Positions 41,922 through 50,258 of a stretch of DNA of 64,000 bases are shown in pieces. Position 1 is the stretch's first letter; each line of letters opens with the position of its first letter. The stretch is from the NCBI RefSeq assembly GCF_006716745.1, contig NZ_VFPP01000001.1, positions 2,170,001 to 2,234,000 on the forward strand, read 5' to 3'. Position numbers and translations under genes: made by a program. Under the pieces are notes generated by a model that saw only the letters and a list, made by a program, of their open reading frames with translations, had not been told where the DNA came from and searched no databases. The stretch comes from Saccharothrix saharensis (lineage in GTDB: Bacteria > Actinomycetota > Actinomycetes > Mycobacteriales > Pseudonocardiaceae).

Positions 41922-43217
41922 ATGTCCCGCCGTTCATGGGTGCGTCCCCTCATCGCGATGGGGCTAGTCGCCGTGACAGCAGTGGTGTCCGCGTGTGGCA
42001 CGTCCGGTCCGGGCGAGTCGAACGCCGGCGCTCTGAAGATCTGGGCGCTCGAGGACCCGGTCCTCAACAAGATCGAGAACAAGTCGATCGACTCGTTCAA
42101 GGCGGGTGGCGGCAACGCCTCGCTGGAGACGTTCGGCAACGACCCGTACAAGCAGCGGCTCCGGGTGGCCATCGGCTCCCCGCAGGCCCCCGACCTGTTC
42201 TTCAACTGGGGCGGTGGCAACCTCAAGGAGTACGTCGACGCCGGCAAGGTCGCCGACCTCACCCAGGTGCTCGAGGAGAACAAGGCCGCGAAGGACGCGT
42301 TCATCCCCAGCGTGCTGAACGGTGCCAAGCTCGGCGACAAGTACTACGGCGTGCCGATGCGCGGCATGCAGCCGGTGCTGCTGTTCTTCAACAAGAAGGT
42401 GTTCACCGAGGCGGGCGCCCAGCCGCCGACGACGTGGGACGAGCTGCTCGCGGTCGTCGACACCTTCAAGGCCAAGGGCATCACCCCGATCGCCCTGGCC
42501 GGCACGCAGGCGTGGACCGAGCTGATGTGGGCCGAGTACGTGCTCGACCGCGTGGCGGGTCCCGAGGTGTTCAAGAACATCCGGGACAAGGGCCCCGAGG
42601 GCTGGAAGGACCCGGCCGTGGTCGAGTCCATGACCAAGCTCAAGGACCTCATCGACCGCGGCGCGTTCGGCAGCAACTTCGCCTCCGTCGGCTACGACGC
42701 CGGTGGCGCGTCGACCATCCTGGCGCAGGGCAAGGCCGCCATGCACCTCATGGGTTCGTGGGAGTACACCAACCAGCTCGACCAGAGCCCGGACTTCGTG
42801 AAGAACGGTGACCTGGGCTGGATCGCGTTCCCGTCGATCCCCGGCGGCAAGGGCGACGCGGGCAACCTCGTCGGCAACGTGAGCAACTTCTACTCCGCCA
42901 CCCAGGATTCGAAGAGCCTGGACGCGGCCAAGAAGTTCGTCACCACCGAGCTGCACAAGGACTCCTACATCGAGGCCCTGGTCGAGGCCGGTGACGTCCC
43001 GCCGGTGGTGGGCGCCGAGGAGAAGCTGAAGAAGTCGCCGAACCCGGAGTACGCGTCGTTCATCTACGAGCTGGTGCTGGACTCGAAGAACTTCCAGCTG
43101 TCCTGGGACCAGGACCTGCCCGCCGATGACGCGACCTTCATGCTCACGCAGCTCCAGGAGTTCTTCCTGGGCAAGGTCTCGCCGCAGCAGTTCGTCGACG
43201 CGGTGGCCGCGCGCTGA
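41922..43217 (+). CDS. Sugar ABC transporter substrate-binding lipoprotein (xylo-oligosaccharide type)
   Basis: This 431-residue protein starts at ATG 41922; the longer frame would cover the operators. The lipobox VVSAC (Cys25) anchors it outside the membrane. Family 1 solute-binding features include GALKIWALEDP and AAMHLMGSWEYTNQL. It is first of the operon binding protein-permease-permease-GH10 and overlaps the next gene (TGATG). The neighbouring GH3, GH115 and GH10 enzymes point to xylo-oligosaccharides as ligand. No ATPase gene is present, so an MsiK-type shared ATPase elsewhere is expected. Confidence 0.9.
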   Translation: MSRRSWVRPLIAMGLVAVTAVVSACGTSGPGESNAGALKIWALEDPVLNKIENKSIDSFKAGGGNASLETFGNDPYKQRLRVAIGSPQAPDLFFNWGGGNLKEYVDAGKVADLTQVLEENKAAKDAFIPSVLNGAKLGDKYYGVPMRGMQPVLLFFNKKVFTEAGAQPPTTWDELLAVVDTFKAKGITPIALAGTQAWTELMWAEYVLDRVAGPEVFKNIRDKGPEGWKDPAVVESMTKLKDLIDRGAFGSNFASVGYDAGGASTILAQGKAAMHLMGSWEYTNQLDQSPDFVKNGDLGWIAFPSIPGGKGDAGNLVGNVSNFYSATQDSKSLDAAKKFVTTELHKDSYIEALVEAGDVPPVVGAEEKLKKSPNPEYASFIYELVLDSKNFQLSWDQDLPADDATFMLTQLQEFFLGKVSPQQFVDAVAAR

Positions 43218-44071
43218 TGTCGTCCCAGCGGCCTTCGGCCTGGTATGCCGTGCCGGCGTTCGCGTTCTTCGCCCTGTTCGCCGCGTTGCCCATGCTGCTC
43301 GTGATCTACCTGAGCTTCACCGCTTGGGACGGTCTGGGCACGCCGGCGCTCAACGGGGGCGAGAACTGGTCCCGGCTGCTCGAAGACAGCGAGGCTCGCG
43401 CCTCGGTGTGGCGGACCCTGGTGCTGATGGTCGTGTCGTGGCTCGTCCAGACCCCGATCGCGTTGCTGATCGGGGTCTGGGCGGCCGGCAAGCAGCGGTC
43501 CCGGGCGGTGCTCAGCTCGATCTTCTTCCTGCCGCTGCTGCTGTCCACGGCCGCCATCGCGTTGTTGTGGCAGGCGCTGCTCGAGCCGAACTTCGGCGCG
43601 TTCGTCGGCGGACCGCTGTTCCTCGGCGACCCCGACATCGCGCTCTACACGGTGGTGCTCGTGATCTCGTGGCAGTTCATCCCGTTCCACACCCTGCTCT
43701 ACCAGGGCGCGGCACGGGCGGTGCCCGCCTCGCTGTACGAGGCGGCGACGATCGACGGCGCCTCGCGGGTGAGCAAGTTCCGGCACATCACGCTGCCGCA
43801 GCTGCGCTACACCGTGGTCACGTCGTCGGTGCTGATGCTGGTCGGCTCGCTGACCACGTTCGACACCGTGCTGATCCTGACCAACGGCGGACCGGGCACC
43901 GCGACCCGCATCCTGCCGCTGCACATGTACATCACCGGCTTCAGCGGGTTCGAGATGGGCTACGCGAGCACGATCGCGGTCGTGCTGGTCGTGCTCGGCA
44001 CCGCGCTGTCGCTGGCGGTCATGCGCTGGAGCGGGTTCCGCCAGATGAGCAGCCAGCAGGAGGGGTCGTGA
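43217..44071 (+). CDS. Carbohydrate ABC transporter permease (MalF type)
   Basis: This 284-residue permease starts at ATG 43217, sharing bases with the previous stop (TGATG). The coupling motif YEAATIDGASRVSKFRHITLPQ and the segment ILTNGGPGTAT identify the family. It forms the xylo-oligosaccharide channel together with the next gene, which overlaps its stop. Confidence 0.92.
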   Translation: MSSQRPSAWYAVPAFAFFALFAALPMLLVIYLSFTAWDGLGTPALNGGENWSRLLEDSEARASVWRTLVLMVVSWLVQTPIALLIGVWAAGKQRSRAVLSSIFFLPLLLSTAAIALLWQALLEPNFGAFVGGPLFLGDPDIALYTVVLVISWQFIPFHTLLYQGAARAVPASLYEAATIDGASRVSKFRHITLPQLRYTVVTSSVLMLVGSLTTFDTVLILTNGGPGTATRILPLHMYITGFSGFEMGYASTIAVVLVVLGTALSLAVMRWSGFRQMSSQQEGS

Positions 44072-44886
44072 AGTCTCGTCCCAACTGGCCCGCCGGGCTG
44101 TTCGCCCTGGTGTGGCTGGCGATCGTCGTCGGACCGCTGCTCTACCTGGTCACGGTGTCGCTGCGCACGCGCGCCGAGTACCTGGGCAAGAGCGTGTGGG
44201 AGATGCCGGACGCGTTGTCGCTGGACAACTACGTCACGGTGCTCACCGGCGGCTTCGGCCAGTACCTGCTGAACAACGTGATCGTGACCGTCGCGACGGT
44301 GGCGATCGTGGTGCTGGTGACCGTGCCCGCCGCGTACGCGGTGGTGCGCAACACCAGCCCGTTCGTGCAGCGCGGTTTCACCCTGCTGCTGATGGGCCTC
44401 GCGATCCCCGCGCAGGCGACGATCATCCCGGTCTACCTGATGATCACCCGGATGCAGCTGTACGACACGTTGACCGCGATCATCCTGCCGACGGCGGCGT
44501 TCGCGCTGCCGGTGGCGATGCTGGTGCTGGTCAACAGCCTGCGTGACGTGCCGCGCGAGCTGTACGAGGCGCAGGCGATCGACGGCGCCGGGCCGATGCG
44601 GGTGCTCGTGTCGCTGGTCCTGCCGCTGGCGCGGCCGGCGATCATGACGGTCGTCGTCTACACCGCGCTGAACGCGTGGAACGGGTTCCTCTTCCCGTTG
44701 GTGCTCACCCAGTCGGAGTCGTCGCGGGTGCTCACCCTCGGGTTGTGGGACTTCCAGGGGCAGTTCGGCACGAACGTGCCCGCGCTGCTCGCGGCCGTGA
44801 CGCTGTCCGTGCTGCCGATCTTCGTGGTGTACCTGATCGGGCGGCGGTTCCTGCTCAGCGGCCTCACGGCCGGTTTCGGCAAGTAG
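44068..44886 (+). CDS. Carbohydrate ABC transporter permease (MalG type)
   Basis: This 272-residue permease starts at GTG 44068, overlapping the previous stop by 4 nt. The coupling motif YEAQAIDGAGPMRVLVSLVL and six expected membrane spans fit MalG. The upstream extension of the open frame is a shadow of the MalF gene. Confidence 0.92.
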   Translation: MKSRPNWPAGLFALVWLAIVVGPLLYLVTVSLRTRAEYLGKSVWEMPDALSLDNYVTVLTGGFGQYLLNNVIVTVATVAIVVLVTVPAAYAVVRNTSPFVQRGFTLLLMGLAIPAQATIIPVYLMITRMQLYDTLTAIILPTAAFALPVAMLVLVNSLRDVPRELYEAQAIDGAGPMRVLVSLVLPLARPAIMTVVVYTALNAWNGFLFPLVLTQSESSRVLTLGLWDFQGQFGTNVPALLAAVTLSVLPIFVVYLIGRRFLLSGLTAGFGK

Positions 44887-44913
44887 TCCACCCCCTCGGC
44901 TGGAGGAAGGCTC

Positions 44914-45942
44914 ATGCGGGACGTCGCACCCGTTCCGGCCGCGGACACCGCTGCCGCCGCACCCGCGGCGGCAGCGGAGCCGACCCTGCGGCAGCTCGCC
45001 GCGCGGCACGACCTCGCGTTCGGCACGGCGGTCGCCATGGCGGCGCTGGCGGACGACGCGGAGTACCGCACGTGGGTGGCGGCGCAGTTCGACACCGTCA
45101 CCGCCGAGAACGAGATGAAGTGGGCCGCGCTGGAGCCCGCGCGGGGTCGGTACGAGTGGGGCCCGGCGGACGCGCTGGTCGCGTTCGCGGAGGCCCACGG
45201 GCAGCGCGTGCGCGGGCACACGCTCGTCTGGCACAACCAGAACCCGGCGTGGCTGGCGGACGTGCCGCGGGACGAGCTGGGCGCCGTGCTGAAGGACCAC
45301 GTCCAGACGACCGTGCGGCGGTTCCGGGGTCGGATCTGGCAGTGGGACGTGGTGAACGAGGTGTTCGAGGACGACGGGACGCTGCGCGACACCGTCTGGC
45401 TGCGGGCGCTCGGTCCCGGCTACATCGCGGACGCGTTCCGGTGGGCGCACGAGGCCGACCCGGACGCGCTGCTGTTCTACAACGACTACGAGGTCGAAGA
45501 GGTCAACGCCAAGAGCGATGGCATGTACGACCTCGTGCGCGAGTTGGTGCGACAGGACGTGCCGATCCACGGCGTCGGCGTGCAGGGCCACCTCACCGCG
45601 GACCACGCGCCGCTGACGATGCGGGAGAACCTGGGGCGGTTCGACGCCCTCGGCCTGCGCACGGCGGTGACGGAGGCGGACGTGCGGATGCCGCTGCCCG
45701 CCGACCCGGTGAAGCTCCAGGCCCAGGCGAACGTGTACCGCACGGCGCTGGACGCGTGCCTGCGGACGCCGGGCTGCCTGTCGTTCACGGTCTGGGGGTA
45801 CACGGACAGGTACTCCTGGGTGCCCGGGTGGTTCGAGGGTGATGGTGCGGCCACCATCCTCGACGAGGACTTCGCGCCCAAGCCCGCTCACCGGGCGTTG
45901 CGCGACGGTCTCTCGTCCGGCGGCCGGCGTCGCCGGGACTGA
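44914..45942 (+). CDS. GH10 xylanase without signal peptide
   Basis: This 342-residue GH10 enzyme begins with an Ala/Pro-rich stretch that has no positively charged n-region or hydrophobic core, so it should stay in the cytoplasm. The barrel motifs are WHNQNPAW, WDVVNEVF with acid/base Glu149, and TEADVRM with nucleophile Glu254. In most members the latter reads TELD, so Leu-to-Ala is a small oddity. It closes the importer operon, 27 nt after the permease. The likely role is cutting imported, possibly branched, xylo-oligosaccharides with GH115 and GH3. Confidence 0.9.
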   Translation: MRDVAPVPAADTAAAAPAAAAEPTLRQLAARHDLAFGTAVAMAALADDAEYRTWVAAQFDTVTAENEMKWAALEPARGRYEWGPADALVAFAEAHGQRVRGHTLVWHNQNPAWLADVPRDELGAVLKDHVQTTVRRFRGRIWQWDVVNEVFEDDGTLRDTVWLRALGPGYIADAFRWAHEADPDALLFYNDYEVEEVNAKSDGMYDLVRELVRQDVPIHGVGVQGHLTADHAPLTMRENLGRFDALGLRTAVTEADVRMPLPADPVKLQAQANVYRTALDACLRTPGCLSFTVWGYTDRYSWVPGWFEGDGAATILDEDFAPKPAHRALRDGLSSGGRRRRD

Positions 45943-45949
45943 CCCGACC

Positions 45950-45988
45950 GGCTCGGGCCCGCCACTCCTCTCCCAGCGGGCCCGAGCC
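45950..45988 (+). terminator. Terminator of the xylan importer operon
   Basis: GGCTCGGGCCCGC at 45950-45962 pairs perfectly over 13 bp with 45976-45988, seven bases past the GH10 stop. Confidence 0.88.
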
Positions 45989-46013
45989 TCCCCGACGTTG
46001 AACTCACCGGTCC

Positions 46014-46091
46014 TGAGCGTTCGACACTCGGGACCTGGAGGTTCGACACTCGCGAGTGTCGAACGCTCAGGTCCCGTGAGTCGAACGCTCG
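46014..46091. repeat. Second site of the 22-nt repeat family
   Basis: Two reverse units (46014-46035 and 46036-46055) meet two forward units (46051-46069 and 46070-46091) of the family seen at 32940-33221. The join is a perfect 24-bp palindrome at 46041-46064 (GTTCGACACTCG and its complement). The block lies between the GH10 terminator and the promoter of the next LacI gene. Confidence 0.8.
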
Positions 46092-46197
46092 CGTAGGCCG
46101 AGTTCGACGTTCGGGGAAGTCTCATTTGGCCGTGAGGACGGCGATACGTTGCGGTAACCTCGAAGTGCGGCCAAGTGGGAGCAACCGGACATTCGAC

Positions 46198-46226
46198 AGT
46201 TTCGATCTGAGTATCGATTGTTTCGA
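46198..46226. promoter_or_regulatory. Paired TGTTTCGA-type operator before LacI copy 2
   Basis: AGTTTCGA (46198-46205) and TGTTTCGA (46219-46226) are direct repeats two helical turns apart, about 94 nt before the LacI start at 46320. They match the sites around the other xylan LacI gene, suggesting that both regulators read the same motif. Confidence 0.5.
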
Positions 46227-46319
46227 CCCGGTTACGCGCACTCCGAGTGACGAACAACCCACCACCGCTCCCCCGCGTCCAGCGGCCGGAACTGGGCGGG
46301 GCTGCCGTAGACTGCGCTC

Positions 46320-47363
46320 ATGCCGACCAAAGCCGACCCGTCACCCTCGGATGGCACAGCCTCGGGCAAGATCACCATTGCCGCCATCGCGGCAGAGGCC
46401 GGGGTCTCGGTTCCGACTGTTTCGAAAGTGATGAACGGTCGCGCGGACGTCGCACCGCACACCCGCGAACGGGTCGAGGCGATCATCCGACGGCACGGCT
46501 ACCAGCGCCGGGCGGACGAGCGGTCGCGTCGGTCCAACCTGGTGGAACTGATGTTCCACGAGCTGGAGAGCGCCTGGGCGCTGGAGATCATCCGGGGCGC
46601 GGAGCAGGTCGCCGCCGAGCAGGGCCTGGCACTGGTGCTGTCGGAGTCCCAGGGCAGGCTCACGCCCGGCCACGGCTGGCTGGAGGGCGTGATCGCCCGC
46701 AAGCCCCTGGCCGTGATCTCCGTCTTCTCCGACCTCACGTCCTCGCAGTTGGCGAAGCTGCGCGCGCGGGACATCCCGGTCGTCGTGGTCGACCCCATCG
46801 GCGAACCCCAGTTGGAGACGCCCTCTATAGGAGCCACCAACTGGAACGGCGGCCTCACCGCCACCCGCCACCTGATCGAACTCGGCCACCGCCGCATCGC
46901 CATGATCGGCGGCCCGGAGCGGGTCCTGTGCAGCCGCGCCCGCGTGGACGGCTACCGCGCCGCGCTGGAGACCGCCGGACTGGCCTACGACCCGGCGCTG
47001 GTCCGCTACGGCGACTTCCACGTCGAGTCCGGCCGGGCCCAGTTCGCGCCGCTGCTCGACCTGCCGGACCCGCCCACGGCCGTCTTCGCCGGGTCGGACC
47101 TGCAAGCCCTCGGCGTCTACGAGGCCGCACGCGCGGCCGGCCTGCGCATCCCGGAAGACCTCAGCGTCATCGGCTTCGACGACCTCCCGGTCGCGCAGTG
47201 GGTGGGCCCGCCGCTGACCACGGTCCGGCAGCCGCTGCAGGACATGGCCGCGGCGGGCACCCGTCTCGCCATCACGTTGGCACGTGGTGAAGAGCCCGAA
47301 CACCGCCGAATCGAGCTTGCCACCACGCTGGTGGTGCGTCAGAGCACCGCCGCGCCACGCTGA
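46320..47363 (+). CDS. LacI-family regulator of the xylan block (copy 2)
   Basis: This 347-residue regulator has HTH IAAIAAEAGVSVPTVSKVMN and a sugar-sensing domain closely resembling the copy at 40739-41728. The recognition helix (SVPTVSKV versus SLPTVSKV) is almost the same, so overlapping operators are expected. It has an 18-residue N-terminal extension rich in Ser/Pro. It converges with the lipoprotein gene ending at 47374, leaving only 10 nt. Confidence 0.9.
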   Translation: MPTKADPSPSDGTASGKITIAAIAAEAGVSVPTVSKVMNGRADVAPHTRERVEAIIRRHGYQRRADERSRRSNLVELMFHELESAWALEIIRGAEQVAAEQGLALVLSESQGRLTPGHGWLEGVIARKPLAVISVFSDLTSSQLAKLRARDIPVVVVDPIGEPQLETPSIGATNWNGGLTATRHLIELGHRRIAMIGGPERVLCSRARVDGYRAALETAGLAYDPALVRYGDFHVESGRAQFAPLLDLPDPPTAVFAGSDLQALGVYEAARAAGLRIPEDLSVIGFDDLPVAQWVGPPLTTVRQPLQDMAAAGTRLAITLARGEEPEHRRIELATTLVVRQSTAAPR

Positions 47364-47373
47364 CGAGCCGCCT

Positions 47374-47937
47374 CTAGTGGTGGTGGCCCGGTTTCTGGAC
47401 GTAGGTGCACCCGTCCGCCTCCGCGGGCAGCGTGTGCCCCACGTCCGCACCGGTCACCACCGATGTGCAACGCAGTTCGTGCAGTCCCAGCAGTTCCAGG
47501 CCCAGCGTGCCGCTGAGCGCGAAGCCGTTGCCGAACCCGAAGTCCGGGTTGTCCGACACCTCGCCGCTCGCCATCGCGCCCTGCCACGCCTGCTGGAAGT
47601 CCTTCAGCTTCTCGCGCTGGAACACCACCAGCCCGAGCCTCTCGTACGGCCCCGCCGCGCACGTCGCCCACTCCACCACGTAGGGCGCGTAGAGCTTCGC
47701 CCGCAGCGGCCCGACGAAGTCGGCGAACTCCTGCATCGTCCGCGGCGCCACCTCGTCGCACTGCCCGGTCTTCTCCTCGACCCACCGGCCGACCTCGACC
47801 GAGGTGGCCAGGGGCGGGCCGAGGGCGTTGGCCCCCAGCCCGTTGGCGCCGACCAGGCCGGCGGAGTCGGTCGCCGCCGAGGAGCAGGCGACCGACCCCA
47901 CCAGGAGCGCGACCAGGGCCGCGCACCGCCCCAACAT
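47374..47937 (-). CDS. Small lipoprotein of unknown function, coupled to the AA10 LPMO gene
   Basis: This 187-residue protein starts at ATG 47937, sharing its A with the TGA stop of the LPMO gene (TGATG). The N-terminus is hydrophobic and ends in VACSS, a lipobox-like sequence with Cys18. The mature part has several further cysteines and closes with the tail KPGHHH. I do not recognise the fold. Coupling to a copper-dependent LPMO and the C-terminal His3 make a copper-related role conceivable, but this is speculation. An unrelated wall or sensor function is equally open. Confidence 0.75.
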   Translation of the reverse strand: MLGRCAALVALLVGSVACSSAATDSAGLVGANGLGANALGPPLATSVEVGRWVEEKTGQCDEVAPRTMQEFADFVGPLRAKLYAPYVVEWATCAAGPYERLGLVVFQREKLKDFQQAWQGAMASGEVSDNPDFGFGNGFALSGTLGLELLGLHELRCTSVVTGADVGHTLPAEADGCTYVQKPGHHH

Positions 47938-49229
47938 CAGGCCGCGGCGCAGGAAGCGCCGTTGAGGGCGAACGACGCCGGGTTCGCGGGTGCCCCCTGC
48001 GACGTCCCGTTGAACCCGAAGCTCACCGTCTGGCCCGGCTGGATGTTCTGGTTCCAGCTGGCGCCCTTCGCGGTGGCCTTGCCCGCCGCGACGGCGACCT
48101 CGGCCGACCACGCCTGGGTGATCCCCTGACCCGAGGGGACGTCCCAGACCAACTGCCACGCGCTGACCGCGCTGGTGCCCGTGTTCTTCACCGACACGTT
48201 CGCGGTGAAGCCGCCGGACCACTGGCTGGGCACGCTGTAGGTCACCGAGCACGCGCCCGGCGTCGTGCCGCCGCCCGTGGCGGTCCGCACCGACACGACC
48301 GCGGACGGCGGCGACGTGTTGCCCGCCGCGTCCCGCGCCACCACGTAGAACTGGTAGGCGGTGTCCGCCGTGAGACCGGTGACGGTGGCCGTCGTGCCCG
48401 AGGCCGTCGCGACCGCCACGTCGGTGGCGCCCGCCTCGCGGTAGACCGTGTAGCCGCTGACGCCGCGGTTGTCCGACGCCGCCGACCAGCTCAAGGACAC
48501 GGCGTTGGCCGTGGCGGTCGCGACGGGCGTGCCGGGAGCCGTCGGTGCCTGGGTGTCACCGCCGCTGTCGCCGCCGGTGAAGTTCACGTCCGAGCAGCTG
48601 TAGAACGCCTCGGGGCTGTCGCTGCGCTGCCAGATCGAGTAGATGATGTGGCGGCCGGTCTTGTTGGGCAGCGTGCCGTTCCACGAGTACTCGCCGCTGC
48701 CCAGCGGCGGGTTGACGACGCTGTCGAACGGCGCGGGCTCCAGGTCCGACCACTTCAGCGGCTGCGTGACGTCGAAGCCGTCGCGGGTGACGTACTGGTC
48801 CCAGCGGCCCGGGTGGGGTGCCCAGGCGTTGTACTTGAACGTGATCGACGCGTTCGCCCGCAGGCTCGTCACCGGCCAGTCGCTGCGGGCCAGGTTGTAG
48901 GCGTCGTACTTGGTCGTCGGACCGCACAGGTCGCCGTCGGCGATGATCTCGCGGTGCTTGCCGGCCGCCTGGCTGATCAGGTTGCCGTACCAGTCCCACA
49001 GCGGTTGCTTGCCACCGATCTGCACCGCGGCGACGCACGCCGGGTTGGCCGGGTTCAGGTCGCCGCCGCCGCTGTTCGTCCTGCCGTCTTCGTAGCAGGC
49101 GTACGTGCGGCTCGGGGGGTATGTCATGGAACCGTGTGCCAGCGCCACGCCACTCTGGACGAACACGCTGGTCACACCGACCACACCGAGCGCGGCTACC
49201 GCCAACGCCCCAAAGCGCTTGAGTCGCAA
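47937..49229 (-). CDS. Secreted AA10 lytic polysaccharide monooxygenase with FN3 and CBM2
   Basis: This 430-residue exported enzyme probably uses TTG 49229, preceded by GAAGGAGAAGG. The signal peptide ends at Ala31, leaving His32 (HGSMTYPPSR) as the mature N-terminus, and with His139 (APHPGRW) it makes the copper histidine brace. The AA10 domain ends near 222 (YSCSDVNF). A fibronectin-III domain (about 228-315) and CBM2 (about 325-430) follow. It oxidatively cleaves crystalline cellulose or chitin. The CBM2 and the perfect CebR box 47-60 nt upstream favour cellulose. Confidence 0.92.
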   Translation of the reverse strand: MRLKRFGALAVAALGVVGVTSVFVQSGVALAHGSMTYPPSRTYACYEDGRTNSGGGDLNPANPACVAAVQIGGKQPLWDWYGNLISQAAGKHREIIADGDLCGPTTKYDAYNLARSDWPVTSLRANASITFKYNAWAPHPGRWDQYVTRDGFDVTQPLKWSDLEPAPFDSVVNPPLGSGEYSWNGTLPNKTGRHIIYSIWQRSDSPEAFYSCSDVNFTGGDSGGDTQAPTAPGTPVATATANAVSLSWSAASDNRGVSGYTVYREAGATDVAVATASGTTATVTGLTADTAYQFYVVARDAAGNTSPPSAVVSVRTATGGGTTPGACSVTYSVPSQWSGGFTANVSVKNTGTSAVSAWQLVWDVPSGQGITQAWSAEVAVAAGKATAKGASWNQNIQPGQTVSFGFNGTSQGAPANPASFALNGASCAAA

Positions 49230-49275
49230 GGACCTTCTCCTTCAGATCGACGGTGATCTGTGAACCAGTAGGGAC

Positions 49276-49289
49276 TGGGAGCGCTCCCA
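49276..49289. promoter_or_regulatory. CebR-type operator (cello-oligosaccharide repressor box)
   Basis: TGGGAGCGCTCCCA is the perfect 14-bp palindrome known as the CebR box of Streptomyces and relatives. It lies between the AA10 gene (start 49229) and the PfkB gene (start 49365) and could repress both. CebR itself is not encoded in the window. Confidence 0.85.
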
Positions 49290-49364
49290 GAATTACGATC
49301 GCATTACTGGTGACGCCACGTCAACGATCCGTTTCAACTGGTGGCCACCGGGTACCGCCTGGAC

Positions 49365-50258
49365 ATGCGGATCGCGGTGGTCGGCCAGATAGCCCGTGAC
49401 CTGGTGTTGGTGGTGCCCGACGTGCCCGGATCGGGTGGCCACGCGGACGTCCTGGAACGCCGCGAAGTGCTCGGCGGGAAGGGCTCGAACATCGCTCGCG
49501 GCACCAGGCAGCTCGGCGCAACGGCCGCGGTGGTGGGCGTCGTCGGGGACGACCGGGAGGGCCGCCTGCTGGTCGAGCGCCTGGACGCGGACGGGGTAGC
49601 CACGGCCGCCGTCGTGTGCCGGCAGGGCGTCCGGACGGCCCTGATCGTGGACGTCGTGTGCGACGGCGGGTACCGGTACCTGGAGGACATCCCCGAGGCG
49701 ACCTTGGTGACGGTCGAGGACGTGCGTGCCGCGTCGGCGACGCTGGCCGGGGCGGACGCCGTGGTCGTGCAGCTGGAGCAACCGGCCGACGCCGCGCTGG
49801 CGGCGGTCCGGGCCGCGAGCGGGCTGGTCGTGCTGGACGGCGCGCCGGAGGGGCGCGCGGCCGAACTGCTGGCGGCGGCCGACGTGGTGCGGGCCGACCA
49901 CGGCGAGGCGGAGGCGCTGACCGGGCGGTCGATCACCGGCGCGGACGCGGCCGTCCGGGCGGGCCGCGAGCTGCTGGCGCGCGGCCCGTCGGTGGTGGCG
50001 CTGGAGGTGCCGGGCGAGGCGAACGTGCTGACGTGGGACGAGGGGTCGGCGGTGGTCCCGTTGACCGACGAGGAGGTCGTGGACCCGACCGGTGGTGGTG
50101 ACGCGTTCGTGGCCGCGCTGACCGTGGCGCTGGTCCGCGGCGACACCCCGGAGGAGGCGGGCAGGCTGGCCACGGCCGCCGCGGGCCGCGCGGGCCGCCA
50201 CCCCGGCGGGCGGACGGACCTCACCGGGCTCACCCTAGGCGCGCGTCAGCTCGGCTAG
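49365..50258 (+). CDS. PfkB-family (ribokinase-like) carbohydrate kinase
   Basis: This 297-residue kinase is started at ATG 49365 (MRIAVVGQIARD); a GTG 24 nt upstream is possible. The PfkB signatures are GGKGSNIARGTRQLGA near the N-terminus and DPTGGGDAFVAAL, whose aspartate is the catalytic base. The substrate, for example ribose, a ketohexose or a nucleoside, cannot be read. Its last 24 nt overlap the converging XRE-like gene. It may share the CebR box with the LPMO gene. Confidence 0.87.
   Translation: MRIAVVGQIARDLVLVVPDVPGSGGHADVLERREVLGGKGSNIARGTRQLGATAAVVGVVGDDREGRLLVERLDADGVATAAVVCRQGVRTALIVDVVCDGGYRYLEDIPEATLVTVEDVRAASATLAGADAVVVQLEQPADAALAAVRAASGLVVLDGAPEGRAAELLAAADVVRADHGEAEALTGRSITGADAAVRAGRELLARGPSVVALEVPGEANVLTWDEGSAVVPLTDEEVVDPTGGGDAFVAALTVALVRGDTPEEAGRLATAAAGRAGRHPGGRTDLTGLTLGARQLG

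Noticed and set aside
43960-46257. 765-codon minus-strand open frame opposite the permease and GH10
   Set aside because: It is His/Arg/Gln-rich low-complexity translation complementary to clear genes.
46418-46425. Another TGTTTCGA operator
   Set aside because: It lies inside the LacI HTH coding sequence, where the codons for Thr-Val-Ser dictate those bases.
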